Shown here: positions 11,676-22,429 of the stretch, piece by piece
Position numbering within the stretch: position 1 is the stretch's first letter
Layout: the number at the start of each line of letters is the position of its first letter
Assembly: GCA_963575645.1 (NCBI GenBank)
Contig: OY754465.1
Span: forward strand, 37,273,501-37,337,500
From: Xanthostigma xanthostigma
Taxonomy: Eukaryota; Arthropoda; Insecta; Raphidioptera; Raphidiidae
DNA length: 64,000 nucleotides
Direction of reading: 5' to 3'
Notes under the pieces: generated by a model
Seen by the model: only the letters and a program-made list of their open reading frames with translations
What the model was told of the DNA's origin: nothing
The model's database searches: none
Made by a program: the position numbers and the translations under genes

Positions 11676-11943
11676 TTAGTTCTTATTAATGAACTATACT
11701 CTATAGTATAATATTATAGTGTGTATATAATATAATATATCTTATGTATCTATACTCGACGAGTGTATGCCAACAACTGAACCAAACTGAACACAAAAAA
11801 TTTAAAAAACTGAGCAGTTTGCATGAACTGTGTGTGGTGCCAGTCAGTCTTTCGATTAATCTGTCCAACTTCACTGAACACTGAACTGTGGCATGAAGTT
11901 TGATCGTGAGTGGGGCCTATTAGGTCGATGCGCATAAGGCTAG

Positions 11944-12350
11944 AAATGCTGCTAGATTGGCCTATTAGTTTTCTAGCGCTGGTTTTCTTGATTGCTGTTA
12001 AGTGCTCGCTTCACACGAGACTATTTTTCAAGCTTGTTTTGTCGATAGATCTGGTGTGCGCGTAGTGACAGTTCGAATATAAACACAGAGCAAAACGTGT
12101 CTGTTGTCTGACTCTGAGCAGAATGACGCCATGTTGGTTTATGGGTGTTTGTTCAAGTGCCCACGTGACAAGATACTGCTTCCTGATTGGTTCTTGCTCA
12201 TACCTAGCCGCAGATCTAGCAGGGAAAATAGCCCCTGTTCTAATTTCAAAACCTATCTTTTGAGCTAGCAGGTCAGCCCGCAGTGACGTCATTTCCAGCT
12301 TCGTACCCAGCCTACCGGCTAGAAGAACTCCTAGCAGCGTTTCTAGATGT
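11944..12350. mobile_element. MITE copy A, GGCTAGAAA family
   Basis: Starts GGCTAGAAATGCTGCTAG and ends with GCAGCGTTTCTAG. Related copies lie at 12436-12786 (inverted), 59061-59490 and, more diverged, 59925-60383. The 93-aa minus-strand frame in it follows the repeat and is not considered a gene. Confidence 0.75.
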
Positions 12351-12435
12351 TAAATCAATCAAAAGTTAACTTATGTAGTTTCGCTTAAGGTACCGCTGCT
12401 TAACACGTGTTTGTACATAATATTTTAGTATTAAG

Positions 12436-12786
12436 GCCGCTGCACACGAGGCTAGAAATGCTGCCAGGAGTTCTGCTAGTCGGTAGGCTGGGTGCGAAGT
12501 TGGAAATGACGTCAGTGCGGGCTGCCTTGCTAGCTCAGAAGATAGGTCTTTAAATTAGAACAGGGGCTATTTTCACTGCTAGTTCTGCTAGGTATGAGCA
12601 AAAACCAATCAGGAAGCAGTATCTTGTCACATGGGCATTTGAACAAACGCCCACAAACCAACATCGTGTCATTCTGCACAGACTCAGACACAGCAGTTTG
12701 GTTTATATTGGAACTGTCACTGCGCGTGCACCAGATCTATCCACAAATCAAGCTTGAAAAGTAGTCTCGTGTGAAGCGAGCACACA
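12436..12786. mobile_element. MITE copy B, inverted relative to copy A
   Basis: Begins AAGGCCGCTGCACACGAGGC and ends near GTCTCGTGTGAAGCGAGCAC. It is head-to-head with copy A, so the pair can form a long imperfect hairpin of about 350-bp arms. Confidence 0.75.
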
Positions 12787-12789
12787 ACA

Positions 12790-14470
12790 CATGAAGAAGA
12801 AACCTTTTATAATTGAAATTTGACAATTTCTACGAGTTTTCGAAAGGAAAAAATTAATAATATTAACTTGAAGTCCACCTTGTAAGCATACGGCCGAGAA
12901 TGACAGCTGGATCTATTATGGCTGACACTTATATACTTATACTTTTAGGGCCTCAATTAAAGTACAAGCAACTTTTTAGCTAGTCTTACTTGAGTTAAGA
13001 TAATGTTCCTGTCAAAACAGAAAAAAAACTCTATACGCGTTTTAGTTAGCATTAAGAAACGATATTTTTTAAATTTTCAGTTTAAAAGTTTCGAGTTTTT
13101 CATTATTTTTTTAACAGCTGATTAATAGTATAAAAAATACTTGAAAATCAAAAAAACAAAAATCTCTTACTGAATAATTAAATAAATCTCTGTTTAAAAA
13201 TGTATAAATTTTCGTTACAAACACGTTATCAACCTTTCTTCAAGGTACGAAAGCTTACACAGTTAAAATTTATGATTTCAGAAATTGTTTCCTTGTTTGC
13301 TCTGAAAAAACAAGTAATATATCTGTCAGGATTGTAGGCAGGCACATATATATTCCTATATTATACATATATCGTGCCTGTGTGGCGAGATTTGATTCAT
13401 GAACTCCTGGATAAAGTAGGTTAGAAAGAGGAAGGATGTCTCATTCCCTGGAAACAACCAAAGAGTAAGCAAGTTTTTTTAAGAGGCGTTGCTTTGAGGT
13501 GTCCCTTTGATGTTCAATAACTTTGAAACGTTCATTTTTAAAAAAATGGATTGGATATATAGAATATTTTCAGGTGTATGCAAAAAATTACGGAAACGGA
13601 CAAATTAAAGATAAGTGCGATTGTTATCTGGACCAAAGCTTCGAGTTCGGCCACATTCAGTCAAAAATTAATCCATCGTCAAAATATTTAGCTGCGGCCA
13701 CGGGCCAAAATCTAACCGAAGGTTTTTCTGAAACTGAATGTTGCATTTTCTGAATAATTTGCTCTGAAAATGAAATAATAAAAATAATATCGAATAATTA
13801 AAGAGCGCTTGTATTATTTGATTCAACAAAAAAATTAAAAATACTTCCGAACATCAACGCAATAGCGTTCAGCTTACAATAATACGAATTTTTCCTCAAT
13901 TTATCACCATTTTATACAATTATTACTCTCGCCTTCGTCCGTAACCCGAAAATGAGAGAAAACAGAATTTTGGCTTCGGTTTCGGACAAAAAACTGACCT
14001 TACGATTTAATGTTCGGAAACAAACGTTAAATGCATTATTATGATTTATATTATCATTTGAAACGTTTTGTATATTTTCATTTAGTTACCATTTATAAAA
14101 TTAAAGTAAATTTATAAGTGACAGACGCTATTTAAATTGATTTTTTATCTGTCGTCCATAGACGTCCATCAAAGCTTTTGACGAGGGTTGAAATGGGACA
14201 CATTTGAAAATAATTATGGAGTGGACACAGATTTATTTAAATGGTAAGAATTTTATATGCAAATGATTTATAATAATTTCTTGTTCAACATTCACAACGT
14301 GTCGTCGTTTATTATATTGTAATGATTAATATTCTGAGCACAGCAAAATCAAGATTGAAAGATAATTTTATATATTTTTATGTTGTTTCTTTATTCGTTA
14401 CTGTTTCAGAGAGTACCGAGGCTGTTCATAAACGCCGTTGAAAACACTTGTCGTTTTTTTTTTATAACCA
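12790..14470. other. No gene supported; one doubtful reading frame
   Basis: The stretch is AT-rich. A 76-residue plus-strand frame at 13523-13753 follows a TTTTCAG acceptor-like site and contains a CDC and a terminal CC, but it matches no family I recognise. There is nothing else to report. Confidence 0.3.
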
Positions 14471-14471
14471 A

Positions 14472-14582
14472 CTAGTGTCCCGATCCGGTTTCGCACGAAT
14501 TTGTAGATTGCCGCCTTTTTTCGTGAACTTGCGTTGCAAAATTGTCTTCACGAGGAGCGATTTTATTTTAGCGCAATAATAT
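14472..14582 (-). mobile_element. Helitron 3' end (minus strand), interrupted by an LTR
   Basis: On the minus strand the sequence ends CTAG followed by T (14475-14472), preceded by the GCGAAACCGGATCGGGACA region typical of insect Helitron termini. A similar end, CGGTCCGATTCGGCTTTGTC, is at 53972 onward. The solo LTR at 14583 begins about 110 bp inside. Confidence 0.6.
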
Positions 14583-15222
14583 TGTTGCGTGCCCTGATGG
14601 GACGCCTACCGAATTCGGTAGAAACTACTAGAACCAACAACAATGGAAGCAGGTACAGAACACCCGACCTTGGAGACACACATATATGTAAAGGAAACTC
14701 GGTGCGTAAAGCAGGTAGCCAAGTTAGACCCGATTTCTTACAATCGCTTGGAGAGAACAATAGAAGAAATCTCGATTCGTCCCGAACATTCTAGAAGCAT
14801 GGATCGAAAACTATAAAAAGGCGAACAGAGTGAGCAAGGGGCAGTCAGTTATTCGAGTTGTTCACGAGTTGTATTGATACAAGCCTGACGTTGTGACATA
14901 AATTCAGTTATATTGCGAAAATAAATTAACTCTAATGAGTGCAATAATATTATAAATTCGGTTTTAAATAAATGACTTATAGTTAACAGACAAGTGTGCT
15001 GATAAACTTTGTGTTGTGTTCCTGTGTGTTGTGAATATTTTGTGTATAATTTAGTGACTCTATATTCTCTGTTACTTAGTCCTTATTTTATAATTTAGAA
15101 CTATTAGTTTTCTTTCTGTTAACGTTATTATTTCTGTTTTCGTTTGTGTGTTTTACTGTTTGTTAAACATTTATTATTGTTAATAAATAATTTCCGCCAC
15201 GGACTACAGCAGTTTTGTTACA
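14583..15222 (+). mobile_element. Solo LTR (copy 1) of an LTR retrotransposon
   Basis: A 640-bp unit begins TGTTGCG and ends TTTTGTTACA, flanked by ATAT on both sides (14579-14582, 15223-15226). It contains a TATA box (CTATAAAAAG, 14811-14820), an arthropod-type TCAGTT initiator near 14845, and AATAAA near the 3' end. The 3' half is highly similar to 40428-41086. No internal coding region or second LTR is adjacent, so it is a solo LTR left by recombination. Confidence 0.85.
14784..14796 (+). promoter_or_regulatory. Heat-shock-element triplet upstream of the LTR TATA box
   Basis: GAACATTCTAGAA gives three alternating GAA/TTC/GAA blocks at 5-bp spacing, a perfect HSE core, starting 28 bp upstream of the TATA motif at 14812. 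The second solo LTR has an equivalent site with different spacer bases. Confidence 0.65.
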
Positions 15223-15469
15223 ATATATTATCCTAGTTAAGAACTGTGGTTATTGAGAAAAATAGATTCAAGTCTCCTAAAAATACTGTAGAGTAGAGTT
15301 CCCCCGACATTTTGGTATAGTTTGTGACCGCATGTCGGAGGGGGCGGCGTGGGATATGCCGCTTTAAAGTTTCGGGACACCCGTTTTCGCCCCATAACTC
15401 GGCTATAATTATCGGGGGGAAAATGTTCCAACAAAAGTTGTAGAGAAAAAGAATCCGCGTAATAGTCCA

Positions 15470-16000
15470 AGCTCCCATGACAGAAAAAGTTACTCCATGG
15501 AACACCTCAAAATTATAAAGTGAAAATGGCTGAAAAACATGTAAGAAACATATTACGCCCGCCAGACTAGTAAAAATTTGTGAATTGTTATTTTTTATGA
15601 ATTTTTGAATTTAAAAAAAAACATGATTTTTTTCCAAAACACCTGCTTGAAATTTATACAATTTGTAGTAAATAATGTACCATTTTTGAAAAAACTTTTC
15701 CGGCTGACAATTATTTTTATTAATTAACTTGTTATAAATTATTTTTTTTTATGAAAATGCACTTCATAACACTTTGAATTTTTTAAAAAATAAAGTTTAA
15801 GATCTCTTCTATCTAATACATCTTGTCTGGCTGACAATTTTTGTTAATAAATTTGTCAGACTTCATTTGTTATAAATTATTTTTTTTATGAAAGTGCACT
15901 TCATAACACATTCTTAAATTTTTTTTTAAATAAAGTTTAAGATCTCTTCTATTTATTAAATCTTGTCTGGCTTACAATTTTTGTTAATTAATACCTCAAT
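15470..16000. repeat. Partial copy of the foldback family of 1204-4953
   Basis: CCAAGCTCCCATGAC at about 15468 and the following 300 bp match the left arm at 1204-1620. The GTCTGGCTGACAATTTTTG-type modules then repeat near 15820 and 15960. Confidence 0.75.
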
Positions 16001-16019
16001 ATTCTTTTTTAATAATTAA

Positions 16020-17450
16020 TGATTTTAATGAAAGTTAAGATATATAACATCGTTTTTTAATTAATGGTATACTTTTCATAGCGGCTTATTATTCTATCTG
16101 TTTTACAAAAAATTTTTGTATTTTATTTCGGTGAAATGCATGCGCATCAGAGATATATGTTATAACGTAGTTTTTTATGTAATGATGGTATAGGCACCTA
16201 TCAAAACGGTTTATTATTCTCTCTCTATATATATATAAAACAATTTTTGGAGAAAATCAGCGCATGCGGAGAAAAGATATACCTACCATTTATTGTTGTT
16301 TTTTATATCATAACGGTTTATTAGTGTAATTATTTTTATAAGATAGTTATGAAAAAAATGTGTTTTTCTAAAGTTGTAGTTTCAGAAATATTTTGAAAAT
16401 AAAAAAGTCTATTTGTTCTTTTGTTCTGTAGATGTTAGTTAGGTATTTGACAAGCATGCTTTGTTTAATTTTAACATAACGTGATAACATATAGAAAACC
16501 ATTAAAACGAATAGCAAATTTGATAATGTTTAGTAGTAACCGTTACCCGCGCTACTGCACGCGTTAACGGAAATTTTATTTTCTGTTATTATATGTCAAA
16601 TGTCAATATTATTTATTGGTTAGAAAGGCCCCGTCGTCCAATTTGCTGCAATTTTTTCGACTAGATCTAATTACTAAAACTTTGAAATTTCATACTCATG
16701 TATGTAAGTCTGGTGACAATGCATATATCCAATATGGCGGATGCCCTAAGATGACAGAATACATTTTCCTTCACAACAATCTTGAATAGTTAAAATTTTG
16801 AAAGACTAAAAACAAGAAAAATAAAATACTAATAAAAAGAAAGTTTTTATTGAAATGTACTAAAAAGGAAATATAATTATTTTAATAATTTAGGGTAAAA
16901 AAGTTGGTTGTGACTAATAAACGATCATAGAGTTTATATTTATGAACCTTAATTATTGTTAATAAATATATTAAAATGATTTTTTCCTTTCTGTGTTTTA
17001 ATATTTTCAACTGTTATTTTTATCTTAGATTAAGTTAATTAAATTATATTATTAAGCTCAATGTGTCGTTAAAAATATACACCAATTTTCAAACATAACG
17101 CCGGGGTATATTTTGTAAAATTTCACGCCTTGTAATACAATATTTTTATATTAGTGATGATCATCAACATTACAAAAAAAAATTAATCATAATTTATAGT
17201 CAGAGTGCTCGTCGGCAAAAATTTTACTGACACATAGTCTCCCCAAACTTTGTATATGGCTTCATTAGGCCTAGTCTGACACCTATTTCATCTATGACTT
17301 TTCTTGATTTTGGGACGTTTTCCCTCTAAATTTTCCGAAAGATGTCGTTTTGATGACATGTAAAAATGTATAGATATTGTTTGTTTTTTTAATTAGATAA
17401 CTTAAAAACTTTAACCAAAACGCTAAAATAATGTTCTCTGACAAATAACA
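16020..17450. other. No feature recognised
   Basis: AT-rich intergenic or intronic DNA with two short similar segments near 16030-16330 (ATATATAACATCG and TATGTTATAACGTAG contexts). No supported gene. Confidence 0.3.
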
Positions 17451-17456
17451 TGAACC

Positions 17457-17517
17457 ATTTAAAATGTTTGACACCTCGAATATGTTCGACATATTCGAGG
17501 TGTCAGACATTTTAAAT
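17457..17517. repeat. 28-bp inverted repeat (hairpin)
   Basis: 17457-17484 and 17490-17517 are reverse complements with one mismatch and a 5-nt loop, centred on CTCGAATATG/CATATTCGAG. Confidence 0.85.
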
Positions 17518-17975
17518 ATCTGTAAAAGTAATTTTATACAATTAATGTTTCATTTTTAACAGCAATCTTTTAAAAAGTTTAAATAATTTTGGTTTGAAAT
17601 TTAAAACTAAATATTACAGGATTTCTAACATGCCAATTTTTAACATATAAAATAAACAATCATTTTGTCAATAATAATAAATATGAATTTGATATTAATA
17701 ACACAAAAAAATTACTTAAAAAACACAACTACTACCATAAAGCTGCGTCCTGATTATTCCAATATCGAGTGAAAAAGCTGAATAACCACTTCAAAATCGG
17801 TATACGTCCACATACATTTTTTTGAAGTGAAAACTTCTTTAGCGGTGTTGTACACTTTTTTTGTAATGGGTAAAAACTGTTAAACTCGCGTCAGATCTGA
17901 CGCGTCAGGCGTCAGAGTCACGTGACCCTGACGAGTTGTTGAGACGGTCTACCGTACTTGCTTCGGTAGTACATA

Positions 17976-18261
17976 TACTAAAATTCGCTAGATGTCAGTA
18001 GCAATATAAGTTACATGCAGTGCAAAAAATTATAAGCTATAAGCTTTAACAAAACCTTAAGAGATGTCGCCATGTACTCAGGTTTCGTAAAACTACAAAT
18101 TTAAAAAATTACATCCAGTGACTGGCTGCATGTAATTTTATAAATGAGTAGTTTTACGAAAACTGGATGCATAGCGACATCTCTTAATGTTTTGTCAAAG
18201 CTTATAGCTTATAATTTTTTGCACTGCATGTAACTTATATTGCTACTAGCGAAATTTAGTT
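17976..18261. mobile_element. Palindromic MITE
   Basis: The two halves are imperfect reverse complements: TACTAAAATTCGCTAG at the left against CTAGCGAAATTTAGT at the right, and the ATGCAGTGCAAAAAATTATA part in both arms. The centre is near 18110-18130. No coding. Confidence 0.75.
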
Positions 18262-18347
18262 TAAGTACATCTAGGTTTTCACTTCCGGCGGCACTCCCGG
18301 AGTGCAACCCGTCTTTTTTTTCAGTTGCGTTTGGTATTTGGTTTCGA

Positions 18348-18720
18348 CAAGATGAGTAGTGAGGAAGATGTTATTTTGGTTACTAATACAAACACGAAAT
18401 GTCAACTGATATTGAGCTGAAACGCATCTCTACTAGACAAGTCGGTTCGGCTTCCTTGGATGTAGACCGAGAGCGCGCGGGTTACGATCGGCAACGTATT
18501 CGGCCTGATAATAAAGCCAACAGTCCACACTTGTGCAGCTTTGCCGATCGGCATAGTCAGGGCACAGCTTTACGATGGGGTCTGATACGACCACTGAACT
18601 CCATCATAAGACCATTCATTACTAATTTGAGATTAAAATCCTCATTTTTTTCAACAAAAGTCCTTTGGTTGTCGATTCCACATGAACACACATATGATTT
18701 ATTAACAGTTAAATATAAAT
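18348..18720. other. Gene-fragment-like stretch beside CDCA7, unidentified
   Basis: A plus-strand ATG at 18353 in good context opens MSSEEDVILVTNTNTK and then stops within about 22 codons. It might be the start of a transposase-like gene cut by a later insertion. Downstream, 18420-18560 holds CG-richer sequence (GAGAGCGCGCGGG) resembling repeat termini. The 107-aa plus frame at 18399-18722 has no recognisable domain. Not called as a gene. Confidence 0.25.
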
Positions 18721-18835
18721 GACCAAAAGCCATTTTTGACGCTAAGGATTCATCGACTGAATCGAAATCCTTGTTTTTCAGTAGTTTGCTGGGAGATGTA
18801 TTAAATTTGGACCGTTTTCTTTTCTTATTAACATT

Positions 18836-18841
18836 TTTATT
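18836..18841 (-). promoter_or_regulatory. Poly(A) signal of the CDCA7-like gene
   Basis: AATAAA on the minus strand, 35 nt beyond the TAG stop codon at 18878-18876. Its position supports transcript termination here. Confidence 0.5.
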
Positions 18842-18875
18842 TGTTGCAATATTGTTTTCAAAATATGAAGTATGT

Positions 18876-20510
18876 CTATAATTTTTTTTTTAAAACAAAC
18901 GCATCAAGAGTCATTTGGTTTGAATTTAGTTCTTGCATTTTGTTTACTTTTGATTTTATAGGATTACTTTTTCTTTTTTTTCTTTTTTGTTTTTGAGTGT
19001 CTAAAAGATAATTTTTTATAATTGTTTTATCTAACGACACTTCCAGTTGAATGGGCGAAAGTTCTAATTGCGTTATATCTCTAGTCAAATTCAGAATGCT
19101 TTCTTCTAGTAGCGATAAGGGGAAATACGCTACTTTCTTATTTGAAAATCCTCTGAAATCTTCAATTTCTACATCTAATGCATTTTGTTCTTCATATATT
19201 CCATCTTGATCTGGAAAATCCTCCAGCTGAATCGGCGCACGTTCTAATTGCGTTATATCTCTAGTCAAATTCAGAATGCTTTCTTCTAGTAGCGATAAGG
19301 GGAAATACGCTACTTTCTTATTTGAAAATCCTCTGAAATCTTCAATTTCTACATCTAATGCATTTTGTTCTTCATATATACCATCTTGATCTGGAAAATC
19401 CTCCAGCTGAATCGGCGCACGTTCTAATTGCGTTATATCTCTAGTTAAATTCAGAATGCTTTCTTCTAGTAGCGATAAGGGCAAATACGAAACTTTCTTA
19501 TTTGAGAATCCTCTAAAATCTTCAATTTCTACATCTAATGCATTTTGTTCTTCATATATTCCATCTTGATCTGGAAAATCCCCCTGGCCTTTTAAACTTC
19601 CCAGAAAATCTTTAACACTTTTAAAGCCCTTTTCTTTTGCTACTGGTGCAAGGATGCCTGTAGGTCTTTTTCCTTCTCTATTTCGGCATATTGAACAATT
19701 GCATATATCTCTGCATGGAGGGCAAGCCCATTTAGGATCTTTTAATGCCTCTTCGGCATTTTCGCCGTAACGATTCCGGAGACAAACGCCACAAAATTGA
19801 CCTCGAACACCGATACAATATCCACTACGACATATTGTCTTTGTATTGGTAGTTTTCTGTCGGCATTGATGACAAGACGTTCCAAATTTAGAAACAACAT
19901 TCTCCGCATACTTTTGAGAAATGTTAGCAATGTCTTCTTCAGTTATTTCGTCTGGGTGAATATATGGAGGTGGTGAAACACGACGTTTTTTTGTTCGTTG
20001 TGTAGCTGGTCTGTACACTGTTTCCAAATTGTCGTCCGAATCATTGTACTTCCGCTTTCTATATTGAAATTTTTTTCTTAAATCTGATTCGTTTTCTTCA
20101 AACTCGTCTAAATCTAAATATTTATAGTTGGGTGCAGATCCCGCCAGTCTTTGTGATCGTCTTCTTTCTGAAGGTATAAAGGCTGATGTACGAAATGATG
20201 AGTCTTTTGGTTTTTTTCGACGTTTCTTTTTAGATTTTTGAAAATTCTTGTCTGGAAATGCTCCTAACAATGTAAATTCATCATTTGCCTCTTTTATTTT
20301 ATTTTTCACTGAAGACAACTAAAAAATAATAAATTCGCATAGTACTTATTAACTTTTTAACTAAATTAAAAGACGTTAAAAGATATTTTGTCAAAAAAAT
20401 CTTACCATAGCTTGAAGTTCCCTAATATTTTTCTCACGTATCAACTCCAAATCACTTTTACTATTGTCTTCACCCATATCTTCAAAACCACTTAGTTCTT
20501 CTTCATACAT
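18876..20510 (-). CDS. CDCA7: CDCA7-like zinc-finger protein, two exons, 515 aa
   Basis: Exon 1 is 20510-20406 (35 codons from ATG; MYEEELSGFEDMG start). Intron 20405-20319 is 87 nt with GTAAG and TTTTTTAG borders. Exon 2 is 20318-18876, ending TAG. The protein has a basic, RRSQRLAG-containing N-terminal part, then the CDCA7-type four-CXXC zinc finger at about residues 184-250 (CHQC, GVRGQFCGVCLRNRYGE, CPPCRDICNCSICR, GKRPTGIL). Residues 282-461 are three tandem copies of a 60-residue acidic module. The tail (462-515) is lysine-rich with a PIP-box-like QMTLDAFV at 503-510. In other animals CDCA7 recruits the HELLS remodeler to chromatin, supports maintenance DNA methylation, and is mutated in ICF syndrome. 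The zinc-finger residues look intact, so the gene is probably functional. Confidence 0.93.
19041..19580 (-). repeat. Intragenic 180-bp tandem repeat, three in-frame copies
   Basis: Units 19580-19401, 19400-19221 and 19220-19041 are each exactly 180 bp (60 codons, starting DFPDQDGIYEEQ). Long stretches of units two and three are identical, with only scattered changes in the first and at the final unit's end. This indicates recent expansion in the CDCA7 gene. Confidence 0.95.
20319..20405 (-). other. Intron 1 of the CDCA7-like gene
   Basis: GTAAG at 20405-20401 and TTTTTTAG at 20326-20319 on the minus strand. Removing it joins an exon ending in Met35 to one starting Leu-Ser-Ser-Val, in phase 0. 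Confidence 0.85.
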
Positions 20511-20519
20511 TCTTAAAAA

Positions 20520-21220
20520 TATTTAATTCATTCAAGTCGATAAAAACATAGAGAAGAGATAAAAATGACACTTTCTTTGGTGCTCTTTTTTAGTGCATTG
20601 AAGTTATTACACAGTACACTGTCCGATTTCAAAGTTATTAGAGGTGCCAATTATGCAAACAATGTCACTTATTGACTATGTCTTCAATTATAGATGTCTT
20701 CAGCTATAGATCACGGAAAGTCACTCACATTTTTCATAGTAGTAATGGAAAATGATAATGTAGCTTAAACCATGATCAACATTCCATAAAAGCAAGAAAT
20801 TTAAAAAACTCATTTATACATTTGTAAGTAGCTACGAATGTTACATTTTAACGTACAATAAAGTAATGTTTAATTATAATATCAGGTAGAGCTTTTCAAA
20901 AGTAGCTTTCATGTTAGTGTTATCAACAGAATTCAATTATATAAAAAAATTATTATATGATGTAAATACACATTTCATATTATTTCATTTATGATTTACG
21001 GATTTTCATTTACAATGCATTTAAGATGCTACATTGCTGAAATGGAGTTTTCTATATATTATTCTTTTAGTTTACTTTATCCTGTGCACAAGGTGTACAT
21101 TTTTTTCTATTCGGAACACTGTTTCCTATGATAAATAAGTGTACTCCAGATGTACCCACCATTGCTCACTCTTCCCTATCCTCTTCATATCAGTAAAAAT
21201 CATATATTTAATACCCTCTT
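20520..21220. other. Upstream region of CDCA7, no further feature
   Basis: Expected to hold the 5' UTR and promoter of CDCA7 on the minus strand. No TATA box or clear exon was found. AT-rich. Confidence 0.35.
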
Positions 21221-21225
21221 TACTG

Positions 21226-21510
21226 CTAGCAAAGATCGGGAGAAAGCCTTAAACACTACGGTGAAGACATTTATACGTCTGTCTCACTAATTATACTCCG
21301 AGTCTCATGCGCATGTCCGTGAATGTTTGCGCGTCAGTTTGCACATGGAACTAAGCTGTGAAAGAAAGGTGGCTCTATTCCACTTACTAATTGCCCCACT
21401 ACAGACGTGACACTTGCGCACAACGGATGAAGTAAAAAAAAGAGACAGAAACAGTAATTTTCTGTCTCACTTCATGGGTCACGCTTTCACTTACGGCCAC
21501 TAGCAATATA
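21226..21510. mobile_element. MITE, CTATATTGCTAGT family, copy 1
   Basis: Ends near GCTAGCAAAGAT and CCACTAGCAATATAG, with internal similarity to 21739-21989 (CATGCGCATGTCCG, CCCCACTACAG, ACTTGCGCA in the same order). Confidence 0.65.
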
Positions 21511-21738
21511 GAAGTTATTAAATATATGGTGAAACTACATAGTCTAGTTTTTAGTTTATAGTCTAAGGTGGATTTCAATCTTACACATTTCAAATAGGGT
21601 AATTCGTCTAGTTAGCTTAGTGACATTGTGCTATCTTATTTTCTGTCAGCAAGAGATGTATTGTCTCTGGTTAGTGCCAATAGTGGCCGCGCTGTGTCAC
21701 TAAACGCAACTTTGCAGTCATATACCTAATATTCCTAT

Positions 21739-21989
21739 ATTGCTAGTAGGGGTCTGCGAAAGTATAAAGACTCAACGGTGCAGACATACATACGTCTGTC
21801 TCCGTCATTTAGACCTCAAATGTTATGCGCATGTCCGAGAATGGAGCACTACACTCGCCCACTTCCCCACTACAGTCGCAACACTTGCGCATAATGGTCG
21901 ATTATTATAAATAAGTGAGATAGATGTATACAGCTGCTGTCTCTCTTGATGGGCAACACTTCCACTTACGGGAACTAGCAATATAGGAG
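21739..21989. mobile_element. MITE, CTATATTGCTAGT family, copy 2
   Basis: Bounded by CTATATTGCTAGT and its reverse complement ACTAGCAATATAG. It is a direct-orientation relative of copy 1. The 130-aa frame across 21823-22215 is repeat-derived. Confidence 0.75.
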
Positions 21990-22019
21990 TATTAAGACAA
22001 GTAATTGTTTGAAGATAGT

Positions 22020-22180
22020 ATATGTTATATAATAATAAAAACTCGGGTCGCAGTGCGAAACCCTGCCGACAATATAGTGTATTTGCTATTATAGGCAGTG
22101 TGGCTCCCTTATATATACTTAACTTTATTTTTGAACAAAATAAAAAATTTAACCCCTTAATACACCCCTTAAAATAATAC
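22020..22180. repeat. Interspersed repeat, inverted copy of 6680-6835
   Basis: Contains the reverse complement of GTCGGCAGGGTTTCGCACTG and flanking matches. Confidence 0.7.
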
Positions 22181-22359
22181 CTCTCTTCTCTATGGACTGA
22201 ACTGTGTCGGGACATGGTCGGGACAAAACTTTATAGTTCTGCCTTTCGAATGACACCACTAGCGCTCGGCTACAACATCAACCGACTGAATGGCGCACAT
22301 TTTAAAAAAGGAAGTTATGCTGCCGCTGCGCCGCACCCTGTATTTGTATGCTGCAATAA

Positions 22360-22424
22360 TAGCGCTTTAGTTTCTATATTAATAAATAAATGTTTTTACG
22401 CCTCCACAAACAGTTTTGTTACAA
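22360..22424 (+). repeat. LTR 3'-end-like fragment
   Basis: ATTAATAAATAAATG through CAGTTTTGTTACA matches the 3' end of the solo LTRs at 15222 and 41086, including the CGCC..CCACA segment. A 5' boundary was not found, so it is a fragment or diverged relative. Confidence 0.45.
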
Positions 22425-22429
22425 TATTC

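Larger units (their letters stand above)
10938..11921. mobile_element. PIF/Harbinger-type DNA transposon relic
   Basis: TIRs TAGGCCCCACTCACGATCA (10938-) and its reverse complement (ending near 11921) bound a 984-bp element. It contains the N-terminal part of a Harbinger-like transposase on the minus strand (11418-11675) and is interrupted by a hAT MITE (11198-11383). TAA/TTA trinucleotides lie at the edges, compatible with the family's 3-bp target, but a direct duplication is not exact. Confidence 0.7.

Noticed and set aside
13523-13753. 76-aa frame with clustered cysteines
   Set aside because: Acceptor-like site upstream but no family match, no signal peptide, and no further exon; left as unassigned.
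18399-18722. 107-aa plus-strand frame next to CDCA7
   Set aside because: No recognisable domain; it lies partly in repeat-like CG-rich sequence and antisense to another open frame.
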